DNA of 64,000 nt from CAZLIC01 sp964559535. GTDB taxonomy: Bacteria; Pseudomonadota; Alphaproteobacteria; Rhodobacterales; Rhodobacteraceae. Every line of letters begins with the position of its first letter. Within the stretch, counting starts at the first letter, position 1. The notes below the pieces were generated by a model. It saw nothing but the letters and a program-made list of their open reading frames with translations. It searched no databases and was not told the DNA's origin. The position numbers and the translations under genes were made by a program. Shown in pieces: positions 1 through 9,190 of this stretch. The stretch covers positions 1 through 64,000 of the forward strand of contig CAZLIC010000006.1 in the NCBI GenBank assembly GCA_964559535.1. Direction: 5' to 3'.

Positions 1-518
1 GCGTGCCGCAGATCGAGGTGACCTTCGACATCGACGCCAACGGCATCGTGTCGGTGTCGGCCAAAGACAAGGGTACGGGCAAGACGCAGGCCATCACCAT
101 CCAGGCTTCGGGCGGGTTGTCGGATGCCGAAATCGACAAGATGGTGCGCGACGCCGAGGCGAATGCCGAGGCCGACAAGAAGCGCCGTGAGATTGTCGAG
201 CTGAAGAACCAGGGCGAGAGCCTGCTGCATTCGACCCGCAAGTCGCTGAAAGACCATGGCGACAAGGTGGACCCCTCGACCGTGGAGGCCATCGAGTTTG
301 CCATGCAGCCGCTGGAAGAAGCTCTGAAGGGCGAGGAGGCGGGCAAGATCCGCGGCGCCATCCAGAACCTGACCGAAGCGGCGATGAAGCTGGGCGAGGC
401 CATCTACAAGGCCAGCCAGAGCGACGAAGACGGCAAGGATGACGGCGACAACCCGCGTTCGGTCGACGATGACATCGTCGATGCCGACTACGAAGACCTT
501 GGCGGCAAGCGGAAGTAA
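1..518 (+). CDS. dnaK: DnaK chaperone, C-terminal part (5' end outside window)
   Basis: This is the last ~171 residues of Hsp70 DnaK; the reading frame is open through the left window edge, so the true start lies outside. Visible are the end of the substrate-binding beta sandwich (VTFDIDANGIVSVSAKDKGT) and the helical lid (SDAEIDKMVRDAEANAEADK onward), ending in an acidic tail with DIVDADYED, as usual for DnaK. It is followed 72 bases later by dnaJ on the same strand, the standard alphaproteobacterial order. DnaK is the ATP-driven cytoplasmic folding chaperone that works with DnaJ and GrpE. Confidence 0.97.
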   Translation, partial: VPQIEVTFDIDANGIVSVSAKDKGTGKTQAITIQASGGLSDAEIDKMVRDAEANAEADKKRREIVELKNQGESLLHSTRKSLKDHGDKVDPSTVEAIEFAMQPLEEALKGEEAGKIRGAIQNLTEAAMKLGEAIYKASQSDEDGKDDGDNPRSVDDDIVDADYEDLGGKRK

Positions 519-536
519 CGCCCGCGCAGAACCAAA

Positions 537-564
537 GGGGGCGGTCCGGAAACGGGCCGCCCCC
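537..564 (+). terminator. Strong hairpin between dnaK and dnaJ
   Basis: A 12-bp stem (537-548 with 553-564, one G-T pair) is closed by a GAAA tetraloop. No T tract follows, so it is unlikely to be a full intrinsic terminator. An mRNA-stabilising or partially attenuating element that lowers dnaJ relative to dnaK is the more likely role (inference). Confidence 0.6.
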
Positions 565-590
565 GACAGTTCGGGGATGGAGGTTTCGTC

Positions 591-1754
591 GTGGCGAAAC
601 GGGATTACTACGAGGTCCTCGGGGTCTCGAAGGGCGCGTCGCAGGAAGAGTTGAAGAAGGCCTATCGCCAGAAGGCGAAGGAACTGCATCCCGACCGCAA
701 CAAGGACAGCCCGACGGCAGAGGCAGCATTCAAGGAAGTGAACGAGGCCTATGACGTGCTGAAGGACGACCAGAAGAAGGCGGCGTATGACCGGTTCGGC
801 CATGCCGCGTTCGAAGGCGGCATGGGCGGGCGGCCGGGCGGTCCGCGCGGGGGCGGACAACAGGGCGATTTCGCCAGCGCCTTTTCGGACGTGTTCGAGG
901 ACCTGTTCGGCGACTTCATGGGGCGGGGCGGCGCTGGCGGCGGCGGCGGACGGTCGCGGGCGCAGCGCGGGTCTGACTTGCGCTACAACATGCGCATCTC
1001 GCTGGAAGAGGCGTTCACCGGGTCGCAGAAGACGATCAGCGTGCCAACCTCGGTTGGCTGTGAAACCTGCCGCGGCACGGGCGCCGAAGGCGGCGCCGAG
1101 CCGGTGACCTGCCCGACCTGTTCGGGCATGGGCAAGGTGCGGGCACAGCAGGGCTTCTTCACGGTCGAACGCACCTGTCCGACGTGTTCGGGGCTTGGGC
1201 AGATCGTCAAGAACCCCTGCCGGGCCTGCGGCGGCGCCGGACGGGTGGAAAAGGAGCGCTCGCTGTCGGTCAACATCCCCGCGGGGGTCGAGACGGGCAC
1301 GCGCATCCGGCTGGCGGGCGAAGGCGAGGCAGGGATGCGCGGGGGGCCTTCGGGCGACCTCTACATCTTCATCGAGGTGAAGGAGCATGCGCTGTTCCAG
1401 CGCGACGGCGTGCACCTGTTCTGCCGCGTGCCGGTCAGCATGACCACGGCCGCCTTGGGCGGCGAGGTGGAGGTGCCGTCCATCGACGGCGGGAAAAGCC
1501 GCGTGAAGGTGCCCGAGGGCAGCCAGACCGGCAAGCAGATGCGGCTGCGCGGCAAGGGCATGCCCGCCCTGCGCGGTGGCGGCGCCGGGGACATGGTGAT
1601 CGAGCTGGCGGTGGAAACGCCCGTCAGCCTGACGGCGAAGCAGCGCGAGCTACTGCGCGAGTTCGAGCGTCTGGCCGAGGAAGAGAACAACCCCGAGGGG
1701 ACGTCGTTCTTTGCCAAGGTCAAGGGCTTCTGGGACGGCAAGGGGCGCGGCTGA
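591..1754 (+). CDS. dnaJ: Chaperone protein DnaJ
   Basis: 387-residue Hsp40 co-chaperone that stimulates DnaK ATPase and delivers substrates. Domain order is classical type I: J domain with the HPD motif at residues 33-35, a Gly/Phe-rich linker (about 76-125), four CxxCxGxG zinc motifs (about 157-215: CETCRGTG, CPTCSGMG, CPTCSGLG, CRACGGAG), then the C-terminal substrate-binding domains. It starts with GTG preceded by a GGATGGAGG Shine-Dalgarno. It lies just after dnaK and is probably co-transcribed through the hairpin between them. It ends 7 bases before the convergent DUF1244 gene. Confidence 0.97.
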   Translation: MAKRDYYEVLGVSKGASQEELKKAYRQKAKELHPDRNKDSPTAEAAFKEVNEAYDVLKDDQKKAAYDRFGHAAFEGGMGGRPGGPRGGGQQGDFASAFSDVFEDLFGDFMGRGGAGGGGGRSRAQRGSDLRYNMRISLEEAFTGSQKTISVPTSVGCETCRGTGAEGGAEPVTCPTCSGMGKVRAQQGFFTVERTCPTCSGLGQIVKNPCRACGGAGRVEKERSLSVNIPAGVETGTRIRLAGEGEAGMRGGPSGDLYIFIEVKEHALFQRDGVHLFCRVPVSMTTAALGGEVEVPSIDGGKSRVKVPEGSQTGKQMRLRGKGMPALRGGGAGDMVIELAVETPVSLTAKQRELLREFERLAEEENNPEGTSFFAKVKGFWDGKGRG

Positions 1755-1761
1755 CGCGGAC

Positions 1762-2079
1762 CTAGTCCTTGGGCTTGCCCACATTCTCGCGGAACGCCAC
1801 CTCGAAGGCGGCCTTCTTGGCCGCATCGGCGGCTGTCTGGTTCTGCGCCACCCATTCGGCATAGGGCATGCCATAGACGATCTCGCGCGCGGCATCCTTG
1901 TCCATGGCGATGCCGCGTTCGTTCGCGGCTTCCTGGTACCAGCGCGACAGGCAGTTGCGGCAGAACCCGCCCAGGTTCATCAGGTCGATGTTCTGCACAT
2001 CGGGGCGCTTGTCCATCAGGTGGTGGACCAGAGCGCGGAACGCCGCGGCTTCCAGTTCGGTTCGGGTGGTGTCATCCAT
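1762..2079 (-). CDS. DUF1244 domain protein
   Basis: 105-residue protein matching the DUF1244 family, small and conserved in Proteobacteria, of unknown function. The diagnostic core is GGFCRNCLSRWYQEAA, with a CxxC that could bind metal, followed by YGMPYAEW. Its ATG overlaps the stop of the upstream amidohydrolase gene by 8 bases, so the two are translationally coupled on the minus strand. No signal peptide or membrane segment is seen. Function cannot be assigned. Confidence 0.85.
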   Translation of the reverse strand: MDDTTRTELEAAAFRALVHHLMDKRPDVQNIDLMNLGGFCRNCLSRWYQEAANERGIAMDKDAAREIVYGMPYAEWVAQNQTAADAAKKAAFEVAFRENVGKPKD

Positions 2080-2836
2080 GGTCAGCCCTTTGCAACGCGC
2101 GGATCAGCGCGGCGGCCAGGCGCTGTGCCCAGTCTGCCTGACCCCGCGTATCCGAGATGAGGTCGTTCCTGACTTCGATCAAGGTGTTGTGTCGGCCGTG
2201 ACGCAGGGCGTGGCGGTCAATCGAATCTTCGGGAAGATAGCCGTGGTAGGGCTGGTTGTCGCCGACACACAGCGCGGGGTCTGTGGCAAGTTCGCTGATC
2301 AGCGGGCGCGACAGGCGAGGGTCCTGATCGGGGTACAGGATGCCCGCGTGCCAGGGCCGGGGCGGGCGCCCGCGCAGGCAGGGGGTGAACGAGTGCACCG
2401 CAACGATCACCGTATCGGCGCGCCGCGCCGCCAGCCGGGCCAGCGCCGCGTGATAGGGGCGATACAGCCGGTCCAGCCGCTCGCGCACCTCGGCCGGGGT
2501 GATGCGGCGGTTGGCGGGGATGATGGTGCCGTCGTACAGGCGCATCACCAGTGTCGGGTCGTCCTCGCCCCGGTTGGGGTCGATCACCAGGCGGCTGAAG
2601 TCCGACAGGATGCAGGGTGCCTCCAGCCGTTCGGCCAGCCGCAGCGCCAGGCCCGCGGCGCCCACGTCCAGCGCGATGTGGCGGTTCATGTCGGCCGCAT
2701 CGATCCCCAGCGAGCCGCCGCCCACCCAATCGGGCACGCGGTTTGTGGCATGGTCGCACGTGACCAGCCAGCGCGCCGGGCGGTCGGCGCCCGCGATGGT
2801 GAAGGCATCGGTCATCGGCGTGTCGTCTTCGGCCAT
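2072..2836 (-). CDS. N-formylglutamate amidohydrolase family protein
   Basis: About 254 residues. The sequence WLVTCDHATNRVPDWVGG and later VIVAVHSFTPCLRG match the N-formylglutamate amidohydrolase fold (HutG-type), zinc enzymes that release formate from N-formyl amino acids in histidine degradation. No other hut gene is present here, so the substrate is open. Two ATG codons are possible, 2836 (MAEDDTP) and 2815 (MTDAFTIAG); the second gives the usual family start and may be the real one. It forms an overlapping pair with the DUF1244 gene. Confidence 0.85.
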   Translation of the reverse strand: MAEDDTPMTDAFTIAGADRPARWLVTCDHATNRVPDWVGGGSLGIDAADMNRHIALDVGAAGLALRLAERLEAPCILSDFSRLVIDPNRGEDDPTLVMRLYDGTIIPANRRITPAEVRERLDRLYRPYHAALARLAARRADTVIVAVHSFTPCLRGRPPRPWHAGILYPDQDPRLSRPLISELATDPALCVGDNQPYHGYLPEDSIDRHALRHGRHNTLIEVRNDLISDTRGQADWAQRLAAALIRALQRADHG

Positions 2837-2997
2837 TAACGCATCGGGCTTGGTGCGAGTCGTGTCACAAGCAATTGCGCGAATTTCAGGCAGATACACC
2901 AGAGGCCATGTCGTTGCGGTTGCCGACACGAGGAATATCCGCAATAACGCCCGCGGCCCACCGCGTATGCACGTCATCAGCCAAAGGAACAGGCACA

Positions 2998-4446
2998 ATG
3001 CGCCGTCTCCGCAACGTCAAGATCGTGGCCACGCTTGGGCCCGCCAGCAGCGACTACGACACCATCCGCGCCCTGTCCGAGGCAGGCGCCGACGTGTTCC
3101 GCCTGAACATGAGCCACGGCACGCATGACGACATCCGCGCGCGCCATGTGCTGATCCGCAAGGTCGAGGCCGACACCGGTCGCCCGATTGCGATCCTGGC
3201 CGACCTGCAGGGGCCAAAGCTGCGTGTCGGGGTCTTTGCCGCCGAGGGCGGCGAGGTGCTGGAGCAGGGCGCCGTGTTCCGGATGGACCTTGATCCCGAG
3301 CCGGGCGATGCGACGCGGGTGAACCTGCCGCACCCCGAGATTTTCCAGGCGCTGGAGCCGGGAAGCACCCTTCTGGTGAACGACGGCAAGATCCGCCTTC
3401 GGGTGGAAAGCTGCGGGCCCGAGTTCGCGGAATGCATCGTGCAGGTGGGCGGTGTGATCTCGAACCGCAAGGGCGTGAACGTGCCCGACGTGGTGCTGCC
3501 GCTGAAGGCGCTGTCGCAGAAAGACCGCAAGGACCTGGAGTTCGTGTGCGAGCTGGGCGTGGACTGGCTGGCGCTGTCTTTCGTACAGCGGCCCGAGGAT
3601 GTGATCGAGGCGCGCGCGCTGGCCAATGGCCGCGCCGCGATCCTGTCCAAGATCGAGAAGCCCGCGGCGGTAAAGGCCTATGACGCGATCCTTGCCGTGT
3701 CGGATGGCATCATGGTGGCGCGCGGCGACCTGGGGGTGGAACTGCCGGTCACCTCGGTGCCGCCGATCCAGAAGCGGCTGGTGCGCGGCGCGCGGGCGGC
3801 GGCCAAGCCGGTGATCGTGGCCACGCAGATGCTGGAATCGATGATCGAATCGCCGGTGCCCACGCGGGCCGAGGTGAGCGACGTGGCGACGGCCATCTAC
3901 GAGGGTGCCGATGCCATCATGCTGTCGGCCGAGTCGGCGGCGGGCAAATACCCGATCGAGGCCGTGACCACGATGAACAACGTGGCGCTGTCGGTCGAAA
4001 GCGACGCGACCTACCGCGAGGTGATCGAGGCCAGCCGCAAGGCGCGGCGCGAAACGGTGGCCGATGCCATTGTGGCCGCCTCGCGCGAGATTGCCGAGAC
4101 GACGCCCATCAAGGCCATTGCCTGCTTCAGCCAGACCGGCACCACGGTGGGCCTGGTCGCGCGCGAACGGCCGCGGGTGCCGATCCTGGCGCTGACGCCG
4201 CTGATGGACACCGCGCGGCGCATGACGCTGACCTGGGGTACCACCTGCGTGATCGTCGAGCCGCAGGACCGCTTCAAGGGCGCCGTGATCAGCGCGGTGC
4301 GCGCTGCGCTGGAGTCGGGCTTTGCCGAAAAGACCGACTTCATCGTGGTGACAGCGGGCGTGCCCTTCAACAAGTCGGGCACCACCAACATCCTGCGTGT
4401 GGCGCCCTGCGACGAAAGGCTGATCTTCAAGTCGGAAGCGGAATAG
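2998..4446 (+). CDS. pyk: Pyruvate kinase
   Basis: 482 residues, normal length. It converts phosphoenolpyruvate and ADP to pyruvate and ATP at the end of glycolysis. Family signatures are in order: KIVATLGPAS at the N-terminus, RLNMSHG, DLQGPKLRVG, the catalytic-lysine region ILSKIEKPAA, DGIMVARGDLGVELP, and PVIVATQMLESM followed by ADAIMLSAESAAGKYP. The frame is open further upstream, but the ATG at 2998 has an AAAGGAAC ribosome site and gives the standard N-terminus. A small membrane-protein gene follows on the same strand. Confidence 0.97.
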   Translation: MRRLRNVKIVATLGPASSDYDTIRALSEAGADVFRLNMSHGTHDDIRARHVLIRKVEADTGRPIAILADLQGPKLRVGVFAAEGGEVLEQGAVFRMDLDPEPGDATRVNLPHPEIFQALEPGSTLLVNDGKIRLRVESCGPEFAECIVQVGGVISNRKGVNVPDVVLPLKALSQKDRKDLEFVCELGVDWLALSFVQRPEDVIEARALANGRAAILSKIEKPAAVKAYDAILAVSDGIMVARGDLGVELPVTSVPPIQKRLVRGARAAAKPVIVATQMLESMIESPVPTRAEVSDVATAIYEGADAIMLSAESAAGKYPIEAVTTMNNVALSVESDATYREVIEASRKARRETVADAIVAASREIAETTPIKAIACFSQTGTTVGLVARERPRVPILALTPLMDTARRMTLTWGTTCVIVEPQDRFKGAVISAVRAALESGFAEKTDFIVVTAGVPFNKSGTTNILRVAPCDERLIFKSEAE

Positions 4447-4521
4447 GTTTCGCGCAAGGAAACAATTGCTCAAGGACTCTGCGGCGGGTTACCCTTGCGG
4501 AAACCCCCTGTGGAGTGTGTC

Positions 4522-4746
4522 TTGGACCCCGATCTGTCGCTTGTCGTCGGCCTTGTGCTTGCGGTGCTGACCATACCTTCCCTGATTTCGGCCTTTTCCG
4601 AGGGAAGGCCGCCCCGGGCCGGGGCGGTCTTCGTGCTTATCGCCGGCGGCCTGATCGTCTATGCGTTGTCGCAACAACCCGGCGGCTACACCATTGCCGA
4701 GATCCCGGACGTGTTCTTCCGCGTGATCGGCCGCTATGTGAACTGA
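4522..4746 (+). CDS. Small two-helix membrane protein downstream of pyk
   Basis: 74 residues beginning MDPDLSLVVGLVLAVLTIPS. Two hydrophobic segments (about 6-22 and 40-57) are separated by a basic loop (EGRPPRAG), followed by a short PDVFFRVIGRY tail. I chose the TTG start because GGAG lies six bases upstream; a GTG at 4510 is the alternative. I recall similar small proteins beside pyk in this bacterial group, but know of no function. It ends 10 bases before the convergent RTX gene. Confidence 0.7.
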   Translation: MDPDLSLVVGLVLAVLTIPSLISAFSEGRPPRAGAVFVLIAGGLIVYALSQQPGGYTIAEIPDVFFRVIGRYVN

Positions 4747-4756
4747 CGCGGCACCG

Positions 4757-5905
4757 TCAGATCAGCACGATGTCTGTCAGGTCAAGCGTTGTACCAGAGT
4801 CGAAACGAGCAATCTCTACCGCGGCACCGATGCCGTTGCCGTCAGCGTCGTACAGCAGGGACCCCGACGCCTGATCGTACAGCAGGATGTCATCTGCATC
4901 CACGGCCGACGGCCCCAGCAGGAACTCGCCCGGGTCCAGCGTGTCTCCCAGCGCGGCAAAGCTTTCGGCCGACAACGCCACCACGTCGCCGCGTTTGGCA
5001 TTGAAGTCGGTTACCTTGGCTGCGCCGAAATCGGGCGGCAGTACAAAGCGGAACTCGTCGGCACCGCTGCCACCCGTCAGCACGTCGCGCCCGCCGCCAC
5101 CTTCCAGCGTATCACCGCCCGAACCGCCATCCAGCGTGTCGGCCCCCTTGCCGCCAAACAGGCGGTCGGCGCCGCTGCTGCCTGTCAGCAGATCGTTGCC
5201 GCCATCGCCGCGCAACGTGTCGGCACCGGCCCCGCCGTCCACAACGTCGTCATCGGCGCCACCTTCGGCCTTGTCGCGCCCGTCTTCGCCGCGCAGCGTG
5301 TCGGCACCGTCGCTGCCTTCCAGCACGTCGCCGGCGCCGCCGCCGGTGACCAGATCATTGCCGTCATTGCCGTTCAGCGTGTCCTTGCCCGCACCGCCGT
5401 TCATCCGGTCATCGCCGTGCCCGCCCGAGGCGAATTGGGCCGACCCGGCAGACAGACCGTCAAACAGGTCGTTGCCGTCGCCCAGCCAGGTGTCACCGCG
5501 GCCCTCATGCGTTCCCACAAAGACAATGTCGTTGCCCGCGCCGCCATAGATGCGGTCATACCCTTCGCTGCCCGACAGGACATCGTCACCCTGCCCGCCG
5601 TACAGCCTGTCGCTGCCAAGGCCGCCGATGACGTTGTCGTTTTCCGCCCCGCCATACAGCGTGTCATTGTCGTCACGCCCCCACAGCAGGTCGCGGCCCT
5701 TGCCACCAAACAGCAGGTCGTCGCCGAACAGCCCCTCAACCTCGTCATCCCCCAAACCGCCGCGCGCCGTGTCGTCACCTTCAAGTGCCCGCACCGTATC
5801 GTTCCCGGCACCCGCGTCCATCAGGTCCGCGCCGACCGTGCCAACCAGCGAATCGTCGCCGTCGGTTCCGGTGATGGGCTGGGCAGAAGCAGATTCATTC
5901 GTCAT
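4757..5905 (-). CDS. RTX calcium-binding repeat protein 1
   Basis: 382 residues made almost wholly of hemolysin-type nonapeptide repeats of the GGxGxDxLx kind (for example GGAENDNVIGGLGSDRLYGG), which fold as Ca2+-binding beta rolls. There is no N-terminal signal peptide, as usual for type I secretion substrates. The C-terminus (LLYDQASGSLLYDADGNGIG) is an EF-hand-like module shared with three other RTX proteins in this window. No ABC exporter, membrane-fusion or enzymatic domain is nearby. It is a close paralogue of the next RTX gene, so a tandem duplication is likely. Confidence 0.9.
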   Translation of the reverse strand: MTNESASAQPITGTDGDDSLVGTVGADLMDAGAGNDTVRALEGDDTARGGLGDDEVEGLFGDDLLFGGKGRDLLWGRDDNDTLYGGAENDNVIGGLGSDRLYGGQGDDVLSGSEGYDRIYGGAGNDIVFVGTHEGRGDTWLGDGNDLFDGLSAGSAQFASGGHGDDRMNGGAGKDTLNGNDGNDLVTGGGAGDVLEGSDGADTLRGEDGRDKAEGGADDDVVDGGAGADTLRGDGGNDLLTGSSGADRLFGGKGADTLDGGSGGDTLEGGGGRDVLTGGSGADEFRFVLPPDFGAAKVTDFNAKRGDVVALSAESFAALGDTLDPGEFLLGPSAVDADDILLYDQASGSLLYDADGNGIGAAVEIARFDSGTTLDLTDIVLI

Positions 5906-6116
5906 GGCAGCGCACCCTACTGGTCAAATTGGCCCGGTGCTCCAACCGCCATGCCGCTGCACGCCGGACTCGCCCGATTGTGCCGAACTAGGCGCAATTG
6001 CGGCGAAGATGTCAAATTCAAGCCGCGAATGCTGGCAGATTATCCCTGGACGCTTTGGAAATTCGTGCCACCGGCAGGGCATTGTCTCTGCTCCTGCACC
6101 AGACCGCCCCAAGGTG

Positions 6117-7190
6117 TCAGATCAACTGGAAGTCGCTGTGGTCCAGTGCGATTCCCGCCCCGATTCCGGCTATCACCACGGCGACCCCGCCCATGTTCCC
6201 GTCAGCGTCATAGGAAAGCAGGCCGGTCAGCGGATCGTAGATCAGCCGGTCGTCGGAATCGGCCGCCGCGGTGCCGATCACCAGTTCCGATGCGTCCACA
6301 CCCGTGCCCAGGTCAGCAAACGCCGTGCCCAGCAGCAGCCGGTCTTTGCCCGCCACGAAGTCGGCAATCGACGGCACGTCCAGCACGTCAACCGCCAGGT
6401 CGGAGAACACGAAGGCGTCGCGACCCCCACCACCTGTCAGCGTGTCGCCGCCGCTGCCACCCTTCAGCGTGTCACGCCCGGCGCCGCCATACAGCGCATC
6501 GGCTTCGGTGCCGCCGTCCAGCAGGTCGCGTCCGCCGTCACCCTGCAGGATGTCCTGCCCCTTGCCGCCGTACAGCCCGTCATTGCCCGCTCCGCCCGAC
6601 AGCGCGTCTGCTCCTTCGCCGCCAGACACGTCGTCAACACCTTCGTCGCCGTCCAGTGTGTCGTCGGCCACACCGCCGTCCAGCCTGTCGTCTCCGTCCC
6701 CGCCGCTGGCATATTGCGCCGCGCCGGCACTTCCGCCGTCCAGCCAGTCGTTGCCGTCGCCCAGCCAGGTGGCGCCCTCGCCCTCGAACACGCCCACAAA
6801 CGCCAGGTCGTTGCCGCCGCCGCCGAACATGCGGTCATAGTCCTGGCTGCCGGTCATGATGTCATTGCCATCGCCGCCGTAGACCCAGTCCTCGCCGATG
6901 CCGCCGATCACCAGATCGTCGCCGCCATCGCCGTGCAGCGTGTCGTTGTCGTCGCGGCCCCACAGCAGGTCGTTGTCCTCGCCGCCGAACAGCAGATCGT
7001 TGCCGAACAGCCCTTCCAGCTCGTCCTCGCCGTCACCGCCATAGGCGGTGTCGTTGCCTTCCAGGCAGCGCGCGGTGTCGTTGCCTGCGCCCATGTCGAA
7101 CAGGTCATCGCCGGTCGTGCCGGTGAGCGAATCGTTGCCGGGGGTGCCGGTATAGTCCTGCAGCGGGTGCGGGCGGGGCGCGTGGGTCAT
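6117..7190 (-). CDS. RTX calcium-binding repeat protein 2
   Basis: 357 residues, RTX repeats through nearly the whole length and no signal peptide. It aligns along its length with RTX protein 1: both contain EGLFGxDLLFGG, DLLWGRDDNDTL, a TWLGDGND block and a C-terminal YDADGN module ending in LI. This supports descent from one tandem duplication. Probably an extracellular Ca2+-binding protein exported by an unlinked type I system (inference). No catalytic domain is visible. Confidence 0.9.
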   Translation of the reverse strand: MTHAPRPHPLQDYTGTPGNDSLTGTTGDDLFDMGAGNDTARCLEGNDTAYGGDGEDELEGLFGNDLLFGGEDNDLLWGRDDNDTLHGDGGDDLVIGGIGEDWVYGGDGNDIMTGSQDYDRMFGGGGNDLAFVGVFEGEGATWLGDGNDWLDGGSAGAAQYASGGDGDDRLDGGVADDTLDGDEGVDDVSGGEGADALSGGAGNDGLYGGKGQDILQGDGGRDLLDGGTEADALYGGAGRDTLKGGSGGDTLTGGGGRDAFVFSDLAVDVLDVPSIADFVAGKDRLLLGTAFADLGTGVDASELVIGTAAADSDDRLIYDPLTGLLSYDADGNMGGVAVVIAGIGAGIALDHSDFQLI

Positions 7191-7372
7191 GGTTGGTCTG
7201 CCTGTGTGCTACGGGCGGCGCCGCTTCTTGCCCCCACGGCGCGGTGTCTGTCGGCGGTCTGCAAACAGCAGAATCGTTCGAAAGTCAAAGTATCGCCAGT
7301 GTCCGGCGCCCCTGTCCCGCCAATGCGGCCGCCGCAGGGCCGATTGTCCACCCCTGCGCGACGGATGCAGGA

Positions 7373-9190
7373 TCAGACGAGGACGAAGTCCGTGCCCACA
7401 AGCGTGTTGCCGACGCCGATGTTGGCGATGACGAACTGCGCTTCGGCGCCATCACCGTCGCGGTCGAAGTACAGCCGCCCGTTGGCAGCATTGTAGATCA
7501 GGAAATCGTCGCCATCCTGCGCGGCATCGCCCAGGCGGAGTTCGGATGCATCGACCGTGGTGCCGATCACGATGAAACCCGAATCAAGGAACAGTGCGAT
7601 CTCGTCGGTGCCCGAGACGAAATCGGTGATCTCGTCGCGCCAGTCTGGCAGCGCGTCATAGATCAGGAACTGATCCGCCCCGGCGCCGCCCGTCACCGTA
7701 TCCAGCCCCTCGTTGCCCGACAGCGTGTCTTTGCCGTCGCCGCCCAGCAGCGTGTCCTCGCCCTCGCCGCCGTCCAGAACGTCCTTGCCGATGCCGCCGT
7801 CCATGCTGTCGATGCCGTTGCCGCCGAACAGCGTGTCGTTGCCGTCTTCGCCTACAATGGTATCGCTGCCGTCGTCACCGTAGAGTTCGTCATGGTGCTT
7901 GCCGCGGGCCTGAGCACCGGCGTCCTCGCCCGAAATCAGGTCGTCGCCGCGGCCGCCAAAGATGATGTCCATCCCGTCGCCACCGATCAGGTCGTCGTTG
8001 CCGCCGCGGCCCTCGATCCGGTCGCGCCCGCCTTGACCGTTGATGATGTTGGCAAACCCGTCGCCTGCAAAGGCGTTGCCGGTGTCGTCGTCGAAGCTGT
8101 CGGTGGTGACGGTGAACTGCTGGCCGATGGCATCGCCCGTCACAGCGTCGATATGGAACCCGGCGAGCCCGCCATTGCCCAGATAGACGACCGTGCCCAG
8201 ATCGCCCACCGGCGTGCCCGTGACCGTGCCGAGCGTGGCAAAGCTGTCGGGCCCCACGACCAGCGCCGCGTTCTGCGTGACCTCGCCGCCTTCATCGGTG
8301 GTCGTCCAGGAGACGGCAATGCTGCCGTCCGGCCCGGCGGCCAGCACCGGCGACGTATCCTGGCCCGAGCCGAAGAAGTTCCGGTCGGTCAGGCGCAGCG
8401 TTTCGATGGTCTTGCCGTTTTCGTTGAAGAACTTGAGCAGGATGTTTCCGCCACCCGAATCAAGCGGTGCCGCCACGGCCAGCGCAAACCCCCGATCTGT
8501 GGCGATGATCGAGGGGCTTTGCGTCACGGTCTCCTGGATGCTGGGCTGGCCATCTGGAAAGGCAAAGAAACTTTGGCGTTTGGGTTCAGACACGATCGTG
8601 CCGCTTACGGTGGTGATGGCGGTCATGACCTCGGGGCCGTCGCGCCCCTGCCGCACCCAGGCATAGGCCAGGTTGCCGTTGGCCAGCGTGGTCACCTGCA
8701 CGTTCGCCGCCGAGGCGGCCGACTCGTCGATGAAGAAGGTGCTGCCATAAGTCGTGCCGTCGAACGTGTCGATGGCCACGTTGCCGCCCGCATCGCCCCC
8801 GGTGTCGGTCGTGGCGACGACAAAGCCGTTTCCTGTTGTGGCCGTGACGGCAAGGCTGGAGAAGGCAAAGGCGAAATCGGGCACGACCGACTCGGTGACG
8901 GTGTTGGTTCCGTCAATCTGCGTGACCCTGTAGGTCTCGGCCGACAAGCGCGTCACGACGATCAAGTTGCCGTCCTGCGTATGGCACAGCGCGGCGTCAG
9001 TACCGTCGATCGTTACCCTGCCTTCGGACTGACCGTCAGCCCCCAGGAACCGCAGCACCGTGCCTGCGGGCGTGGTGCAGGCGATGACCGCACCGCCGTC
9101 GGCCAGCCGCAGGCTGGTGATGTCGGTGGCATCCCGGATTCCGGCCAGCGCACCGCCTGCTTCGATGGAAACGCCTGTGGTGAATGACAT
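7373..9190 (-). CDS. RTX protein 3 with long N-terminal beta-rich domain
   Basis: 605 residues. Residues 1 to about 370 are beta-strand-rich without RTX motifs. Recurring pieces such as VIACTTPAGTVLRF, GFVVATTDTGGDAGG and GGLAGFHIDAVTGDAIG suggest a propeller-like repeat fold. From about 375 there are RTX nonapeptides (FANIINGQGGRDRIEGRGGN and following) and then the shared C-terminal module (LIYNAANGRLYFDRDGDGAE). The N-terminal half may be the adhesive or ligand-binding part, which is inference. It is the first gene of the leftward RTX trio and diverges from rpmI. Confidence 0.88.
   Translation of the reverse strand: MSFTTGVSIEAGGALAGIRDATDITSLRLADGGAVIACTTPAGTVLRFLGADGQSEGRVTIDGTDAALCHTQDGNLIVVTRLSAETYRVTQIDGTNTVTESVVPDFAFAFSSLAVTATTGNGFVVATTDTGGDAGGNVAIDTFDGTTYGSTFFIDESAASAANVQVTTLANGNLAYAWVRQGRDGPEVMTAITTVSGTIVSEPKRQSFFAFPDGQPSIQETVTQSPSIIATDRGFALAVAAPLDSGGGNILLKFFNENGKTIETLRLTDRNFFGSGQDTSPVLAAGPDGSIAVSWTTTDEGGEVTQNAALVVGPDSFATLGTVTGTPVGDLGTVVYLGNGGLAGFHIDAVTGDAIGQQFTVTTDSFDDDTGNAFAGDGFANIINGQGGRDRIEGRGGNDDLIGGDGMDIIFGGRGDDLISGEDAGAQARGKHHDELYGDDGSDTIVGEDGNDTLFGGNGIDSMDGGIGKDVLDGGEGEDTLLGGDGKDTLSGNEGLDTVTGGAGADQFLIYDALPDWRDEITDFVSGTDEIALFLDSGFIVIGTTVDASELRLGDAAQDGDDFLIYNAANGRLYFDRDGDGAEAQFVIANIGVGNTLVGTDFVLV

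Noticed and set aside
1195..1380. Short frames inside dnaJ and similar ORFs in other genes
   Set aside because: Alternative-frame shadows with no ribosome site or domain.
2977..4473. 498-codon open frame antisense to pyruvate kinase
   Set aside because: It is His/Arg-rich without any domain and exactly shadows pyk, as high-GC codon bias produces.
5550..7496. 648-codon open frame on the plus strand across the RTX genes
   Set aside because: Ser/Pro- and Val/Ala-rich translation is the antisense image of Gly/Asp repeats; the minus-strand RTX proteins are unmistakable.
7193..9187. 664-codon plus-strand frame opposite RTX protein 3
   Set aside because: Antisense shadow without start signal or domain.
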